This document shows, one piece after another, positions 9,779 through 22,577 of a stretch of DNA of 64,000 nt. Source of the stretch: Adiantum capillus-veneris (Eukaryota; Streptophyta; Polypodiopsida; Polypodiales; Pteridaceae). The notes under the pieces are model-generated. The model worked only from the letters and a program-made list of their open reading frames with translations. It was not told the DNA's origin and ran no database searches. The position numbers were made by a program, and so were the translations under genes. The DNA lies in contig CM043971.1 of NCBI GenBank assembly GCA_014529385.2, positions 87,188,840 through 87,252,839 on the forward strand. Reading direction: 5' to 3'. The first letter of the stretch is position 1; the number at the start of each line of letters is the position of its first letter.

Positions 9779-11117
9779 TGCCGATTTAGGCAGCATTAGT
9801 GCAGATTCGCCGATTTAGGCAGCACGTCTTATTGGTGTAGATTCACCAATTTAGGCAACACCAATCACGAAATCATGCTGCAGTGGCTGGCCACCACTGC
9901 AACTGGTATGATTTTGTTACCCGGGTACATAATAAAAGGGATTTGGATTTGGACATATATTGTGGAAACTGGAATTGGATTGGGATTTGGTATGTATGAT
10001 TATTACAGTAGTATTTATGTGATGGGACTTGACATTATGAGATTAATGATGAGTGTGACCAATGATATCCTGATTCATCTGGGTATGACATATAATGCTT
10101 ATTCTAGTGGTATGGGACACTAGAATAGGTAGTATGTGGATGACGGCAGGCATAATCTAATGATTGTTTAGTTTCATAAATTTTTCTTTTATTATGTGAT
10201 GTTTTTGACACAACATATTAATCACTGTTTTTGACAAGTATTGTTTGCAGATTTTTTCGCAATTGAGGACAGTTGCTTTCCAACGGAGAGGTATGTTATA
10301 GAATTGATATTTTATTATTTATTTCAGCTGATAGATGGAAAAGACTAGACCCATCTTGGCCTATGCGAATGGATATGTATATCATGTACATATTATTATT
10401 CAAATGCTCTTTTATGAGCTTTGTCCATTTATGACTAGCCGGCCAGTTTGTACTCAATTTGACCATTCAAGAAATCTATAAATGAAATATGTGCAAGAGG
10501 GAAATGGTCACTCTTGCACGGGGGGAGAGTGCACCTAGTGTCTGTCTCATTCTTCTTCCTCTCTTCTCTCCTCTCTCGCCGTGCCAGGCGTAGTACTCTG
10601 CTCTAGGAGGTGCATCTGCGCATGTTCTCTTCCTCCCTCTCGCTTGCTGTCTCTCTCTGTTCACGTACATCGTTGATTATGTGCTAGTGGATGCGTCAGG
10701 TATGCAGATTTGTGTATTTCGTTGTATATAGCATAGTATTTGTATATTTTTTAGGGGCACCACGACCTTCGTCTGTAGCACCTGGCATGGTCCGGAGCGG
10801 TGCGGAGGAGTATGGGAAGGGTGGTGAATCACTGTCAGTACCCCAGATGGGCTGAAAACAAAGAAAAAACAGCAAGGGGTAATGGCTGATATCTGAAGAT
10901 GAAGACGATACTCACCGGCAATGCACCAGATGAAAATCCGGGTAGGTGGTGGCGAGATCCAAGGTTCAAAAGCTGAGAGTTATCCTCCTGCTTCAAAAAT
11001 GCAGGTCAATTTAAATTCCACTTTTGCTACACTTTTTCACACCAAAAACCTTCTGTTTGTTGAAAAACAAAGGCTTGATGAGTACTCTAGGTGCCCAGCA
11101 TCTTGTGGAAGGTGTCA
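9779..11117 (+). repeat. Long direct repeat, copy 2 (LTR-like)
   Basis: Near-identical partner of 639-1895. The length difference (1339 versus 1257) is fully explained by an 82-bp segment at 10081-10162 present only here. It carries the same TG start, TATA box (near 10481), pyrimidine-rich leader and CA end. Sequence beyond both ends differs from copy 1. Confidence 0.75.
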
Positions 11118-11433
11118 ACGACACAAAGTGACCAATAAAACCACCGAAAATGGACTGAAAACCCAAAAATGCAGATCTGGCTGAAAAATGCAGATGGAGA
11201 AGAGAAGGTTTCCGGCGAGGAAATGATCCCACAAGTGAAGCGCTAGTAGCATGATGCAAAAATGTTGACCTGATCTACAAAAAATCAAGTGGAGGGGGAT
11301 CCTCTGCGATGAAAAACATCATCGTGCACTTGGTTGTTTGCAAAACTCTAGCAGATTTTGTATGAAAATGCTAGTTATTTTCATCCCTTGGGTAGAGTAC
11401 CTGTTGCTGAAGGTACGCCCTCAACGTTGGTGA

Positions 11434-11461
11434 CTGATACCATGTAAGAGCTCTGATACCA
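11434..11461 (-). other. Primer binding site for initiator tRNA-Met (minus-strand LTR element)
   Basis: The minus strand reads TGGTATCAGAGC (11461-11450), the standard plant initiator tRNA-Met primer site, with a second partial copy (TGGTATCAG) at 11442-11434. It directly follows CTCACA, suitable as an LTR end, so an LTR would lie to the right (from 11462) and an element interior to the left. No coding region or partner LTR of that element was found. Confidence 0.6.
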
Positions 11462-11480
11462 TGTGAGAGTGCACATGTGC

Positions 11481-12488
<1,008 letters not shown>

Positions 12489-12672
12489 ATGTCATGTGAC
12501 AACTCATTGAAGGATATGGCGTCAGTAAATTTGGGCGTTTTTGTAAATACGAGAAAATTGGTAAACTCAGGTAGGCAATTTATGGCCGGTTTGAGGGTTT
12601 TTGACACCATATTTTTGCACCGTGAGTGTCTTCCTCTCTCTGTCACTCCCCTTTTTACCCTTCCCCTCTCTT

Positions 12673-15600
12673 GCAACTCCATGCAGTGGTACATTGAAAG
12701 TGAAGACACAATGATTTACGAAGGAGAAGAGAGCTCATCTAGTAGGTCGAGTGATGATGAAGATGGGGTATGTCAAACAACTCCCACTGACTTGGATATC
12801 AACCAATACAATGTGCAGAGAAAAACATCACCTAACGTGGCTTTACACATGTCTTCAAGGTATTTTGCATCTACTAAAGATGCAGATGCATTAATGGTCA
12901 AAACTTTGCGAGAAGATATTTCATTATCTTTAGATACACTAAAGTCTTGTGATTCTAAAGGATTGCTTGATGTTAAGAAAAGGGGATGAATTAAAGTCGT
13001 GATGTGCTTAAGACATGATGTTCTATGTCTCAAGTCACATCCACTCTTGAGGATTCCATGTTTGTTAGAGAAGCACATTGCATGGAAGGTAGTGCTAGTC
13101 ATAAGGTTCTAGCAACTACACTTGATATCTTGAGTTCAACTTGGTGTATTGATGTCAAGCGTGGTGGAATCCCTATGTCCTACATCAAAGAATATGTATT
13201 GTTATGTAGATGTGGCCGTCAAAGGAAATTCAATGCTGCTCCGCAATGCTCCTTTGACCTCAACAATACCCCATCGTACAAAATACATACACCAAGAGCC
13301 GATGTTGATGTGAAACTAGAGAATCTTATGATTGAGCACAAAGCAAGGTTGATTATGGCACGATCAACAGAGAAACATCACCTATCAAGTATTACAATTG
13401 ATTACTTGTGTCATAGGGGTGGGGATCCAGAGTGCATTGGAAAAATATGAAGATTGAGAACATCAAAGAAGTGTGGATGCCCATTCAAAGTGCAAGTCCA
13501 AATGGCTAATGATAGGGATGAGGTCACTATATACATTCATCCCATTCACAATGGCCATGTTCTAGGAAGTAGGAGTGACCTCTACCACCTTACGGTTCAT
13601 CCGCCACTTGTTCTAGAGTGTTGCAAAGAGGATTTACTTGAAACTAGAAGTTCTCAACATGTTGCTCAAATGTAAATCTCAAAAGAAAAGTATCAAATGG
13701 AGAATGATTCTATGCTTGATCGCACTATCTACCGCTTTTTTATTATACCAAGGGAGGTTCAACTTCTATCATTTCAAAAACGCATTGAAGTATCATGTGG
13801 TATACCCTGTTTGTTTTTTTAATGCGGTGTAGTGTCTTTTTAACCACAACATTTTCTATAGGGCGGATCCTTAATGATGATTGGACAACCATGTTTGTAG
13901 AGGTTATAGCAATACAGAAACAATATAAGGTTGGAAACTCTCTCTTGAAAGCATGTTGGTGCTAAATAGTTCTTATTTGAAACTTTGGCACTTGTCATGC
14001 TTCTAGGTTGTATACTTTCAATCATACAATCCAAATGCAAAAGAGCCAAAGTATAATCCATTTATTGTATTATTTCAAGATGATTGGATGTTAGATATGG
14101 ATAAGCGCTTTTCTAGAAACAACTCTAAGGTAATAGATAGCACTTTCAAGGCAAATGTATATACGATCTTCCACTATTTGCAACCGTGCTACAAAATCAA
14201 CTTGGCCAAGGGATCCCTATATGGTTTATGTCGTGCACCCAAGATGCAGGATGCTATCATGATGTTATTGCCTTGGAGATTACTCTATCAATAGTGCTTT
14301 CAAGAATGGGTAACATCCGACCCAGCTCTTTGGTCATTGATAAGTCATCGCAAGAGCTAGAGGCATTTCTCAAAGTGGTCAATGAAGAACTTTTTTTTTG
14401 AGAGAAAACATTGGAAGGATCCTCTTGTCAGATTGCATGTCATATCATTCTATGTCCGTTCCATGCAAAGAAGGCATGGGTAGATAATCTTCTTCCCCAA
14501 GTTCCTAAGGAGGTTAGACGTGAGCTCTACATGGAAATGTCTAACCTCATGCAATTCCCAGGTGAAGAAGATTTTGATGGATTCTCCGATATGCAACTTT
14601 CCCCAACATGGTGCGATATGTCACCAATGGGCGGTGTAGGCGGTTTTTCGTGTGGAGAGTGTGGTGGACTAAGTTTGGAAGGCTATTTCCGAATGGAAAT
14701 GTTGAACTACAAACCTAGTGGAGTGCTTGTGGTGATACAGCAAATACACTCTTCTAGAGGAGCATATAAACCGGTCCATAGTGGACTTATACATGCACTT
14801 GTTGGTGACTCAAAGAGTGGGGCCCGCATGGGTGGTACATTGATGAAGTTATTTATGCAAAAATAAGAAATAGGTTTGTGCATCTTATGTTCATTAATTT
14901 TTATTGATGTTTGTGTATTCATGTTGCATGAACATGCTTGTCGTGTATGCAGCTGATTTCAGATGGTTCGGAGTTCAAGGCTCCTCAAATAAGCACACCA
15001 ACAAGCTACAGGAAGGAGAGAGTATTTTGCAAAGATATGCACTTGACCCTTCTCGCCTTCAAGTTGTCAGTGAAATCCTCTTACAATTCAAGTTGAAAAT
15101 CTCTAGTATACCCACTCAATGGTACAATATTACCTTGCAAGCAAACTATTGTGATTGTCCTAATTAGTCCATAGAATGTAAACATCTTTATGGTGTACGA
15201 TTGATTAGCACATGCCATTTCCAACACGTGAGTTCCATTCTATCAACTGTGGACAAGGCACATGAAATAATCGAAGGGGTCCAGCATGATAATCTCAACC
15301 AGTCCAAAATCAAGGAAGAAGTGCAAAGGGTCTTCAAGAGCTTAGGAATTTATTCTCTCAATAGAGCAAGACCTATCACGTAGAAGTGTCAAAGAGTTGG
15401 AGACTATGGTGCATCAAGTGGGGTTGCAAGAGAGTCTATTAGATCATTAGTCAGTCCAAAGGAGATCAAATTGACGCCAAGAGGAGGTATCCGCTATGTC
15501 CAAGAGCACATAATGCAAACACGCCTTGGACATGGAAGGCCGAATTTGGGACAATTGGAAGCTCAAGTGTTGGATCTTACCCAACCAAGCAAGCCCACCC

Positions 15601-15824
15601 ACCAAACTAGGAAACTCAAAAGAAAGCATCAATGTGTTGGAATCGCATCCAATTTGATGAGCATCCACACATTTTTATTTGCATTGTTGTACAAAAACTC
15701 TTTTAGCGGACCTGACAGTACCTCCTCCTACCGTAAATGTAATGCATTACTCCCTTTATCAACACGCCAAAGTGGAATAAAAATATGTAGAAAGTCTAGT
15801 TGTATGGCACGCCCAAGTTTGTGA
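12673..15824 (+). pseudogene. Decayed MULE/FAR1-like transposase with SWIM motif
   Basis: Successive plus-strand frames look like one transposase broken by stops and frameshifts. In order: an acidic N-terminus (12690-12990); a FAR1-type zinc region with KKCGCPFKV and HNGH (13454-13570); a transposase core segment with VIDSTFKANVY (about 14125-14160), SSLVIDKSSQE (about 14317) and ILCPFHAKKAW (about 14445-14480), the C..H part typical of MULE DDE domains; and a SWIM pattern YCDCPN then, after a TAG, ECKHLYG (15150-15195). A basic tail follows (15470-15640). The intact ancestor would have cut and pasted a Mutator-like element. No terminal inverted repeats were found. It is clearly non-functional. 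Confidence 0.7.
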
Positions 15825-16199
15825 TGGTGCAAGGAGCTTCCATGCAACCATTTTATCATGGGAACATGCTCACGCTCTTGATGTTGAATGTAACTTCACC
15901 CTTGTCATCTTAGAAAGAGGCATGTTTAGAGTTCAAGCCTCTTCGATGAGACTTTTATTGATGTACACACAAAATCCACCAATCCAATTGGAATTTATGT
16001 AAAGTTTTCCTTTTAGTGACAAGATTTTGGGTGGTTCTATGATCACTAAGGTCACCTTAATGATGCAAAATAGATATGATATGGTTTGGATGTTATATAT
16101 GTCTTTACCATATGGTTTAGTGTTCACCTTCCCGAATTTACAACCCATCATACCCGAATTTACAAAATTCCAGAATGCACCTTGTTTATAGTCTGAATT
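15825..16199. other. No recognised gene
   Basis: Possible decayed 3' part of the MULE; nothing conserved could be identified. Confidence 0.4.
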
Positions 16200-16540
16200 T
16201 ACAAAAACCCATCAATGTAACCGGCACCAAGATAACCATAACTATATACATAACCGGTAATCTTGTCAAGTAACCGTCATTGACCTAACCATATTAACCA
16301 TAACCATAATCAAAATAAACAAATACCTATGAAGATAATCTAAACCGGCGTGACCGTAAACATACACATAACCAGTAATCATAATTGTAATCGTCACCGA
16401 TGTAACCATAATCAAAATAAACAAATACCTATGAAGATAATCTAAACCGGTGTGACCGTAAACATACACATAACCAGTAATCATAATTGTAATCGTCACC
16501 GATGTAGCCATAACCATAATCAAAATAAACAAACACCCAT
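16200..16540. repeat. Tandem repeat array, left part (about 102-bp unit)
   Basis: A unit containing TAACCATAATCAAAATAAAC, ATGAAGATAATCTAAACCGG and ACATACACATAACCAGTAAT recurs with roughly 102-bp spacing. The same sequence continues at 19442 after the LTR element, which shows that the element split a once continuous array. Open frames across it simply reflect a unit length divisible by three. Confidence 0.85.
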
Positions 16541-17604
16541 TGTACGCGAGAGGGGAGAGACAAATATATTGATAATGAAAAATACAGAGTACGCAAAATA
16601 AATTGATGAAGTAAAGAGTCTGCATGGATAATAATTACAAAAAGAGCATAGCTCATTTCATAACCTCCCGACCACCCCCGCGCTATATCAATCTTACTCT
16701 CAATCACACTCTCACTCTCAATCACAATCTCAATCTCAATCTTGTGCACAATCTCAATCTCAATCACATTTTCAATCTCAATCTCAACTTTATGATGGGA
16801 ATAACCATTATAATCGGAATCACAACACGATCACAATCCCAATATCATGACACCTTGCACAGATCCTGTTTCACATATTGATTTCTACATCGTCTACAAA
16901 ATAGCCAAAAGAATATACTCGTGCAACGAAATCAACATGATAATCAAATTCAAAACATCATTTTGTACCATCATAAAAGAGTATAATTGTTTCTTGATTG
17001 GATCAAATAAAAGAGGTGTTACCTTTGTATATCTGTTTGTGAGCTAATCTATGGTTGCTGCTTGTAGGTTATCCTGTTGCTGCTGGATATTTGTTTCTAT
17101 CATAACTTGGTCAAACGAACTCAGAACATAGACTTCGAGGTACTCAAAAGAACGAGAACATGTCTGGTCTATACAACTGCTTAAAACAGAATTGCAAAAA
17201 ACGTCTTCCTTTGGCTGAAAACGCAACTTTTAAGTCACGACTCATAAAAACCCTATTTTTTTCGATCTCTACTACTTTTTCAACTTATTTTAAGCCTACC
17301 CATGCATTTTAATCTAAAAAACATAAATATAAAACATTGATATTAATAAAAACCTCAATTTTAACTACGTTTTTATTCTAATGTTCATAGACAAACTATC
17401 TGTTTTTTATTAATCTTTATCAAATATGTTTTTAGTGTATTATTTAAAAGAAAAGAACATATTTTCTCTCTTAATATCTTAAACTCATTCATATAAGCTC
17501 TATCTAATAGAATATTCAACAATCTTTTAAATCGTGCTAAACGAAAGATATGGACTACTACATTCGTTTCGACTTTAAGAACTTCAAAAATTAGTCCTAT
17601 TACA
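16541..17604 (-). repeat. 3' LTR of the TR-GAG-like element
   Basis: 1064 bp. Matches 18454-19441 apart from small indels (about 50 bp lost from the other copy near 19225) and substitutions. Contains a (CTCAAT)-type simple repeat at 16690-16790. Confidence 0.88.
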
Positions 17605-17614
17605 TTCTCCCCTT
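17605..17614 (-). other. Polypurine tract of the TR-GAG-like element
   Basis: The minus strand reads AAGGGGAGAA directly before TGTAATAG, the start of the 3' LTR. Confidence 0.75.
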
Positions 17615-18108
17615 ATCAAAATTAACTCTGTCCTCAGAGTTGGAAAGAGGGGTTTTCAACATACAAAACATCAAATTGAATCCAAGAGGCATCTTTTACA
17701 TGATACATCTCACTTAACGAAAACTTCAAGAAGAATCCTACTACTAAGCTGTCTAACTCTAGAATCAAACTGGTTTCTAGTTTTGCCTTTATATGTTTAT
17801 GACATAAATTTTTTCCTTATAATTATGACTATTCAAAGAAAGGTTATGTTTTTAATTAGTTCTTTCGTGAATCTTTTATTATCATTAGTTTTCACAAGTT
17901 TTTTAATTTCTCAATTTAATTTCTCAGTCAATTCAAAGGACAAGAAGTAATGTGTACTACACGAATCAGCTAAGAAATTCAATTTTAGTTTTTTTATTTT
18001 AAGCATAATTTTAATCACAAAAGCTTTCAAATGACGTACCAAAGACATAAGGCATCACAAAGAAGGGATAAATGACTTACCTTTATCATCCGCATCGCCA
18101 ATAGTCTC

Positions 18109-18375
18109 CTATTGAGCCATCTTGGTTTGTAAAGTTGCCTTATCGATCACTTTGCTCGAGCATTTGAAAGTCTCATAGTCTTCTTCTCCATATTGAAAGC
18201 AAAATCCAAAAGCTTCGATTGCTTCAATCCACGCTTTTAAATCTTTGCATGTCTTTCTTATGCCATCAAACTCATTGAGCTTAGCTTTCTTGAAGAATTC
18301 TTTCACCGTCACTTCTCTCGTATCAAAGTCCTCATCATCGTCATTGCTTCTTCTCCTTTGATCATTTACGTCCAC
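18109..18375 (-). CDS. Truncated gag of the TR-GAG-like element
   Basis: 88 codons starting 64 bp inside the primer site. The acidic N-terminus is followed by KLNEFDGI and KDLKAWIEAIEAF, reminiscent of the gag segment (FDG...WL..EE.F) of LTR retrotransposons. It stops after KMAQ with no zinc knuckle, protease or polymerase, so it is far shorter than normal gag. Assigned mainly from context: ATG just after the leader, same strand as the primer site. Confidence 0.55.
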   Translation of the reverse strand: MDVNDQRRRSNDDDEDFDTREVTVKEFFKKAKLNEFDGIRKTCKDLKAWIEAIEAFGFCFQYGEEDYETFKCSSKVIDKATLQTKMAQ

Positions 18376-18438
18376 TTTTATCTGCTTCTTTTTTCAATAG
18401 TTTCTCATATTCTTTCATCGATGTCGGAGAATCGAAAC

Positions 18439-18451
18439 GGCTCTGATATCA
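18439..18451 (-). other. Primer binding site of the TR-GAG-like element
   Basis: The minus strand reads TGATATCAGAGCC, one change from the initiator tRNA-Met site TGGTATCAGAGCC, two bases after the 5' LTR end. Confidence 0.75.
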
Positions 18452-18453
18452 CT

Positions 18454-19441
18454 TGTGATGCGACACGGGAGAGCGAAATAGATTGATGATGAAAAAATAC
18501 AGAGTACGTAGAATAAATTCGATGAAGTAAAGAGTCTGTATGGATAATAATTACAAGAAGAGTATAGCTCATTTCATAACCTCCCAACCATCCCCGAGCT
18601 ATCTCAATCTCACTCTCAATCACACCCTCACTCTCAATCACAATCTCAATCACACTCTCAATCACAATCACACTCTCAATCTCAATCTCAATTTTATGAT
18701 GGCAACAACCATCATAATCGGAATCGCAACACGATCACAATCCCAATATCATAACACCTTGCACAGATCATGTTTCACACATTGATTTCTGGATCGTCTA
18801 CAAAATAGCCAAAAGAACATACTCATGCAACCAAATCAACATGATAATCAAATTCAAAACATCATTTTGTACCATCATAAAAGAGTATAATCGCTTCTTG
18901 ATTGGATCAAACAAAAGAGGTATTACCTGTGTATATCTGTTTGTAAGCTAATCTATTGCTGCTTGTAGGTTACCCTATTGCTACTGGCAATTTGTTTCTA
19001 TCATAACTCGGTCAAACAAACTCAAAACATAGACTTACAAGTACTCTGGTCTACAAGGTCGCGCAGACAGAATTGCGAAAAAACGTCTTTCTTTGGCTGA
19101 AAATGAAACTTTTAGTCGCAACTCATAAAAACCCTATTTTTGGGTCTCCATTACTTTTCCAACTTATTTAAGCCTACCCATGCATTTTAAGCTAAAACAC
19201 ATAAATATAAAACATTGATATTATAAAAATCTCAATCTGTTATTTATTAATCTTTATCAAATATGTCTTTAGTGTATTATTTAAAAGAAAAGAATATATT
19301 TTCTCTCTTAATATCTTAAAATCATTCATATAAGCTCTATCTAATAGAATATTCAACAATCTTTCAAATCGTGCTAAACGAAAGATATGGCCTACTACAT
19401 TCGTTTCGACCTTAAGAAGTTAAAAAATTATTCATAATACA
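18454..19441 (-). repeat. 5' LTR of the TR-GAG-like element
   Basis: 988 bp partner of 16541-17604; ends ATAATACA at 19441, followed by the target duplication CCCAT. Confidence 0.88.
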
Positions 19442-19935
19442 CCCATGAAGATTTCCTAAACCAGCATAACCGTAACCATACACATAACCAGTAATCATAA
19501 ATGCAACCATCACTAATGTAACCATAACCATAATCAAAATAAACAAACACCCATGAAGATAACCGGCATTGAGGTAACTGTAACCATACACCGATGTAAC
19601 TATCACCGACGTAACCATAACCATAACCATAACCAACACCGTAAACATCACATAAACCATAAACAAACCAACATAACCATAACCAAACCGGCATAAACCA
19701 TAAACAAATTGGCATAACCATAACCATAACCAATAATCTGTAACCACAACCTATTACACCATAACCATAACTGACAAATGTAACCATAACCTTTGACACC
19801 ATAACCAACACTATAATAGGCGACATCGTAACCATATACATGATCGTTATAACCATAACACCACAACAATAGCCAAAAATTGTGACCAAACCAATAACCA
19901 TGTGTCTGCATAGCTTCAAAAGGTGATTACAAATG
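19442..19935. repeat. Tandem repeat array, right part, with (CCATAA)-type hexamers
   Basis: Continues the array interrupted at 16540 (ATGAAGAT, ACACATAACCAGTAATCAT, GTAACCATAACC). Towards 19600-19750 it grades into degenerate CCATAA hexamers. It is not the plant telomere repeat CCCTAAA. Translations rich in Val, Met, Tyr and Gly are a by-product. Confidence 0.8.
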
Positions 19936-22388
19936 ATAGTAAAGAGCATTATGTTTAAAATACCAAAAAGAGTACAATACTAAAAGTCATCATCGCCTAA
20001 ATTCCACACCACTACACCGCCAATGTGTGTCCACATTACTTTTTTGGGTCAAGAACCAAATGCTATCATCATTACCTCCATTTGCTAATGTGCAAACCAA
20101 GTTTTTGTGAACTTCAACAAGATAGTGTTTTAGTGCAAGGGCATTCATACTAGACATTGCTCCTTTGTAAACATCATTAGCATGACAACATTACCCGGTT
20201 TTGGTACGGCATGCCATCCATGATAGCCGCAAGTAAAAGATTTATGGCGAACATAATATAAAACAACCCACAATATTTGGTGTTTGATTGTGTGGGCATC
20301 TACATCAAGTTATTTGACACATATTCAAAAGCATAATTCTTGAAATAATTCAAACATAACCATATTACTCATCTCCATTGTCTGCACGTGAAAATCCTCT
20401 GGGTGACTAAGCTCCATTCTTAGTTGAGGATGTGTTGCATAAGCTAAAAAATGTTGCAAAACTCTATGCTAGCTAAAAAAAATAAAAATGTAAGATCAGA
20501 AGCTTTGCATAACCATAAGATGATCTCAATAGCATAAAATGGACTCATCCAAAGCATTATACCTCTTGACATGTGAGATGTATCAATTAAGTCATGAGCG
20601 CAATGAGAGCAAATCAAAGAAGAGAATTGCGCTCTTATCCTTTGGTAGATGTCTTATTGGGCAAAAGTGGCAATTGAAGAACAAAACTAATGTCCACCAA
20701 TGATACCTAGAACCAATAAAAATTGTATAACATTGCGTAGAAATCCCAATACCAAAATGGAAATAAGCATGGAGAACCGCTCAAGAATGACTTACTCATC
20801 AACAACACGAAAGAATGTAAACACTCATGTAGAAAGATCAACTCGACCATAGCAATTATGCACAGCTCTTTCAGTAGGAGTGGTTTGCATAAATGAATAC
20901 CACAAGGTATCAATAAAACATACTCGATTTAAATCCTTGCCATCAAGAGTCTCCTCAAGCCTTCTAACATAACCAAAAGTCCCAATTACACTTCAAAAAC
21001 AAAGTAACACCATGAAATACATATAAATAGATATGTAAGAGAGATCTCACAATACAAATAGAGCCATAGTACGAGAAGAGGATTTTTTGTTGCTATGTTC
21101 TTTGCAAGATTTGAATCATAGTGAACCTTGAGCTCATACAACTTGGAACGTAAATGGACAACCTTTTTTGTAGATGACCTATGCAAGTATCATGCTTATA
21201 ATAACCGTATCCAAAAAAGATAGCAAATCATTTTTGTTACTAATACTAGTTTCATACCTTAAGCTTGTTTTTTTTGTGGGTGAAATCTCCATGGACGCCG
21301 CGACAGAGAAGAAACATCGATATGTATCTTACTCTCACCCATCTTTAATACTTTTAACTATGAATTTACCTCCATAGAGAACATTAAAGTAGACAAAAAG
21401 GCATGCTTTCAAAGTTAATAACAAGCTTGCTTTCAAAGGCATGCTTTAAAAGTTAATAACAAGCTTGAGCATTACCTTTTCCATCCTCTTCGGTTGATTT
21501 TCACAATCACCCATGGCTTTTCATGAAGCCTTTGTTGGCAAGCAAACATTTCTTATACATAGCACCTATAACAAAACAATGTAATGATCCCAATATGATT
21601 GACAAAAAACACAAAGATTTTATGCATTTGTTAAACACTTTGCATAATGCCAGAGTAATGGCATTGTTATTATTGACTTCTCCCTTCTCCCTTTCCAAAT
21701 CTATGGAGCCATCGTTGCTTTTTTCTTGATTACTAGAGCCCCCTTCTTTATAATCTTGTTGCTCTCCTTTACCTCCTTTGTACTTTCTTGACTTTTTTTG
21801 GTATTGTGGACCAAGAAATTTATTAAAATCATTGTTCTAGAGGTGTATAGTACAAGACATGCGACAAAGAATAAGCATAAAAAAACAAAATAGTGTTATA
21901 CCATGTCATCGTATCCTTTTGCAATCCTTGCTTGCATTTTGGAATTCCGCTTCAGCATGCCTTTCTCCCACTCCGTTATTTCTTCTTCCAAATATTTCAC
22001 TCTCCATTCCTTGTATGGTATTTTTCCATTGAAGAACTAAAAAACAATCTCTTACTTGCCCCATCTTCTAAACCTTTACGATGCTTTTTTCTTGTGAGCT
22101 TGATATGCATTTTGATGCTTTGAAATCGAGTTTTGCCTTGTCTATGTGACAGTGACTTGATTGGCAATGGGATGAGTTGGATATCCTTGGGTATTCCTAC
22201 GGCTCTACAAGGAATGTCGATCATGAGGCCATGATTCTCTTGGATATGTCAAATGATATTGACACGTTTATCCCATGCTTTACCCCATCGTCGACATTCT
22301 TACGTTACACAAAAATAGCAAACAAGGACACCATCCTTAGCTCTAATATCCTCAATGTAATAAGGGAAAACCTATGCATCAAAACGTG

Positions 22389-22390
<2 letters not shown>
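19936..22390. other. No confidently recognised gene
   Basis: AT-rich. On the minus strand, frames at 22224-21997 (Lys/Arg-rich) and 22577-22430 (basic, followed by a GA-encoded Arg-Glu run) look mildly protein-like and could be eroded exons of a single gene. They share no motif I recognise, and no consistent splice chain was found. Confidence 0.3.

Positions 22391-22433
<43 letters not shown>
22391..22433. repeat. (CT)n microsatellite
   Basis: About 43 bp of CT repeats. Confidence 0.97.
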
Positions 22434-22437
<4 letters not shown>

Positions 22438-22577
22438 TCCTCAAATGTGGAGCTTACCATTGCTAATAAGTGACCCGTGTTTTGTGCATGAGCCTCTCTA
22501 TTAGATGAAGCTTCATTAACCCCTTTGGCACGATGATTTCTATTCAGGCCTCTCACATTTTTTGATTTTTTTCCCAT

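Larger units (their letters stand above)
16541..19441 (-). mobile_element. Internally deleted LTR retrotransposon (TR-GAG-like), 2.9 kb
   Basis: Two related LTRs (16541-17604 and 18454-19441) begin with TGT and end with ACA on the plus strand. They flank only 849 bp of interior. The element is flanked by a 5-bp duplication CCCAT (16536-16540 and 19442-19446), and joining the flanks restores the surrounding tandem repeat unit. On the minus strand the primer site resembles TGATATCAGAGCC (18451-18439) and the polypurine tract is AAGGGGAGAA (17614-17605). The interior keeps a gag N-terminus and what looks like the last codons of pol, so it is probably a deletion derivative of a larger element and moves only if helped. 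Terminal-repeat elements with gag are a known non-autonomous class. Confidence 0.88.

Noticed and set aside
639-11117. Simple interpretation that the two 1.3 kb repeats are the LTRs of the enclosed Gypsy element
   Set aside because: No primer site next to 9779 and no polypurine tract next to 1895 on the minus strand; better candidates lie at 8300-8316 and 2421-2432.
19600-19760. Interstitial telomere array
   Set aside because: The hexamer is CCATAA-like and degenerate, not the plant CCCTAAA repeat.
19412-19949. 111-173 codon frames rich in Val, Met, Tyr and Gly
   Set aside because: They translate the TAACCATAA tandem array, in several frames at once.
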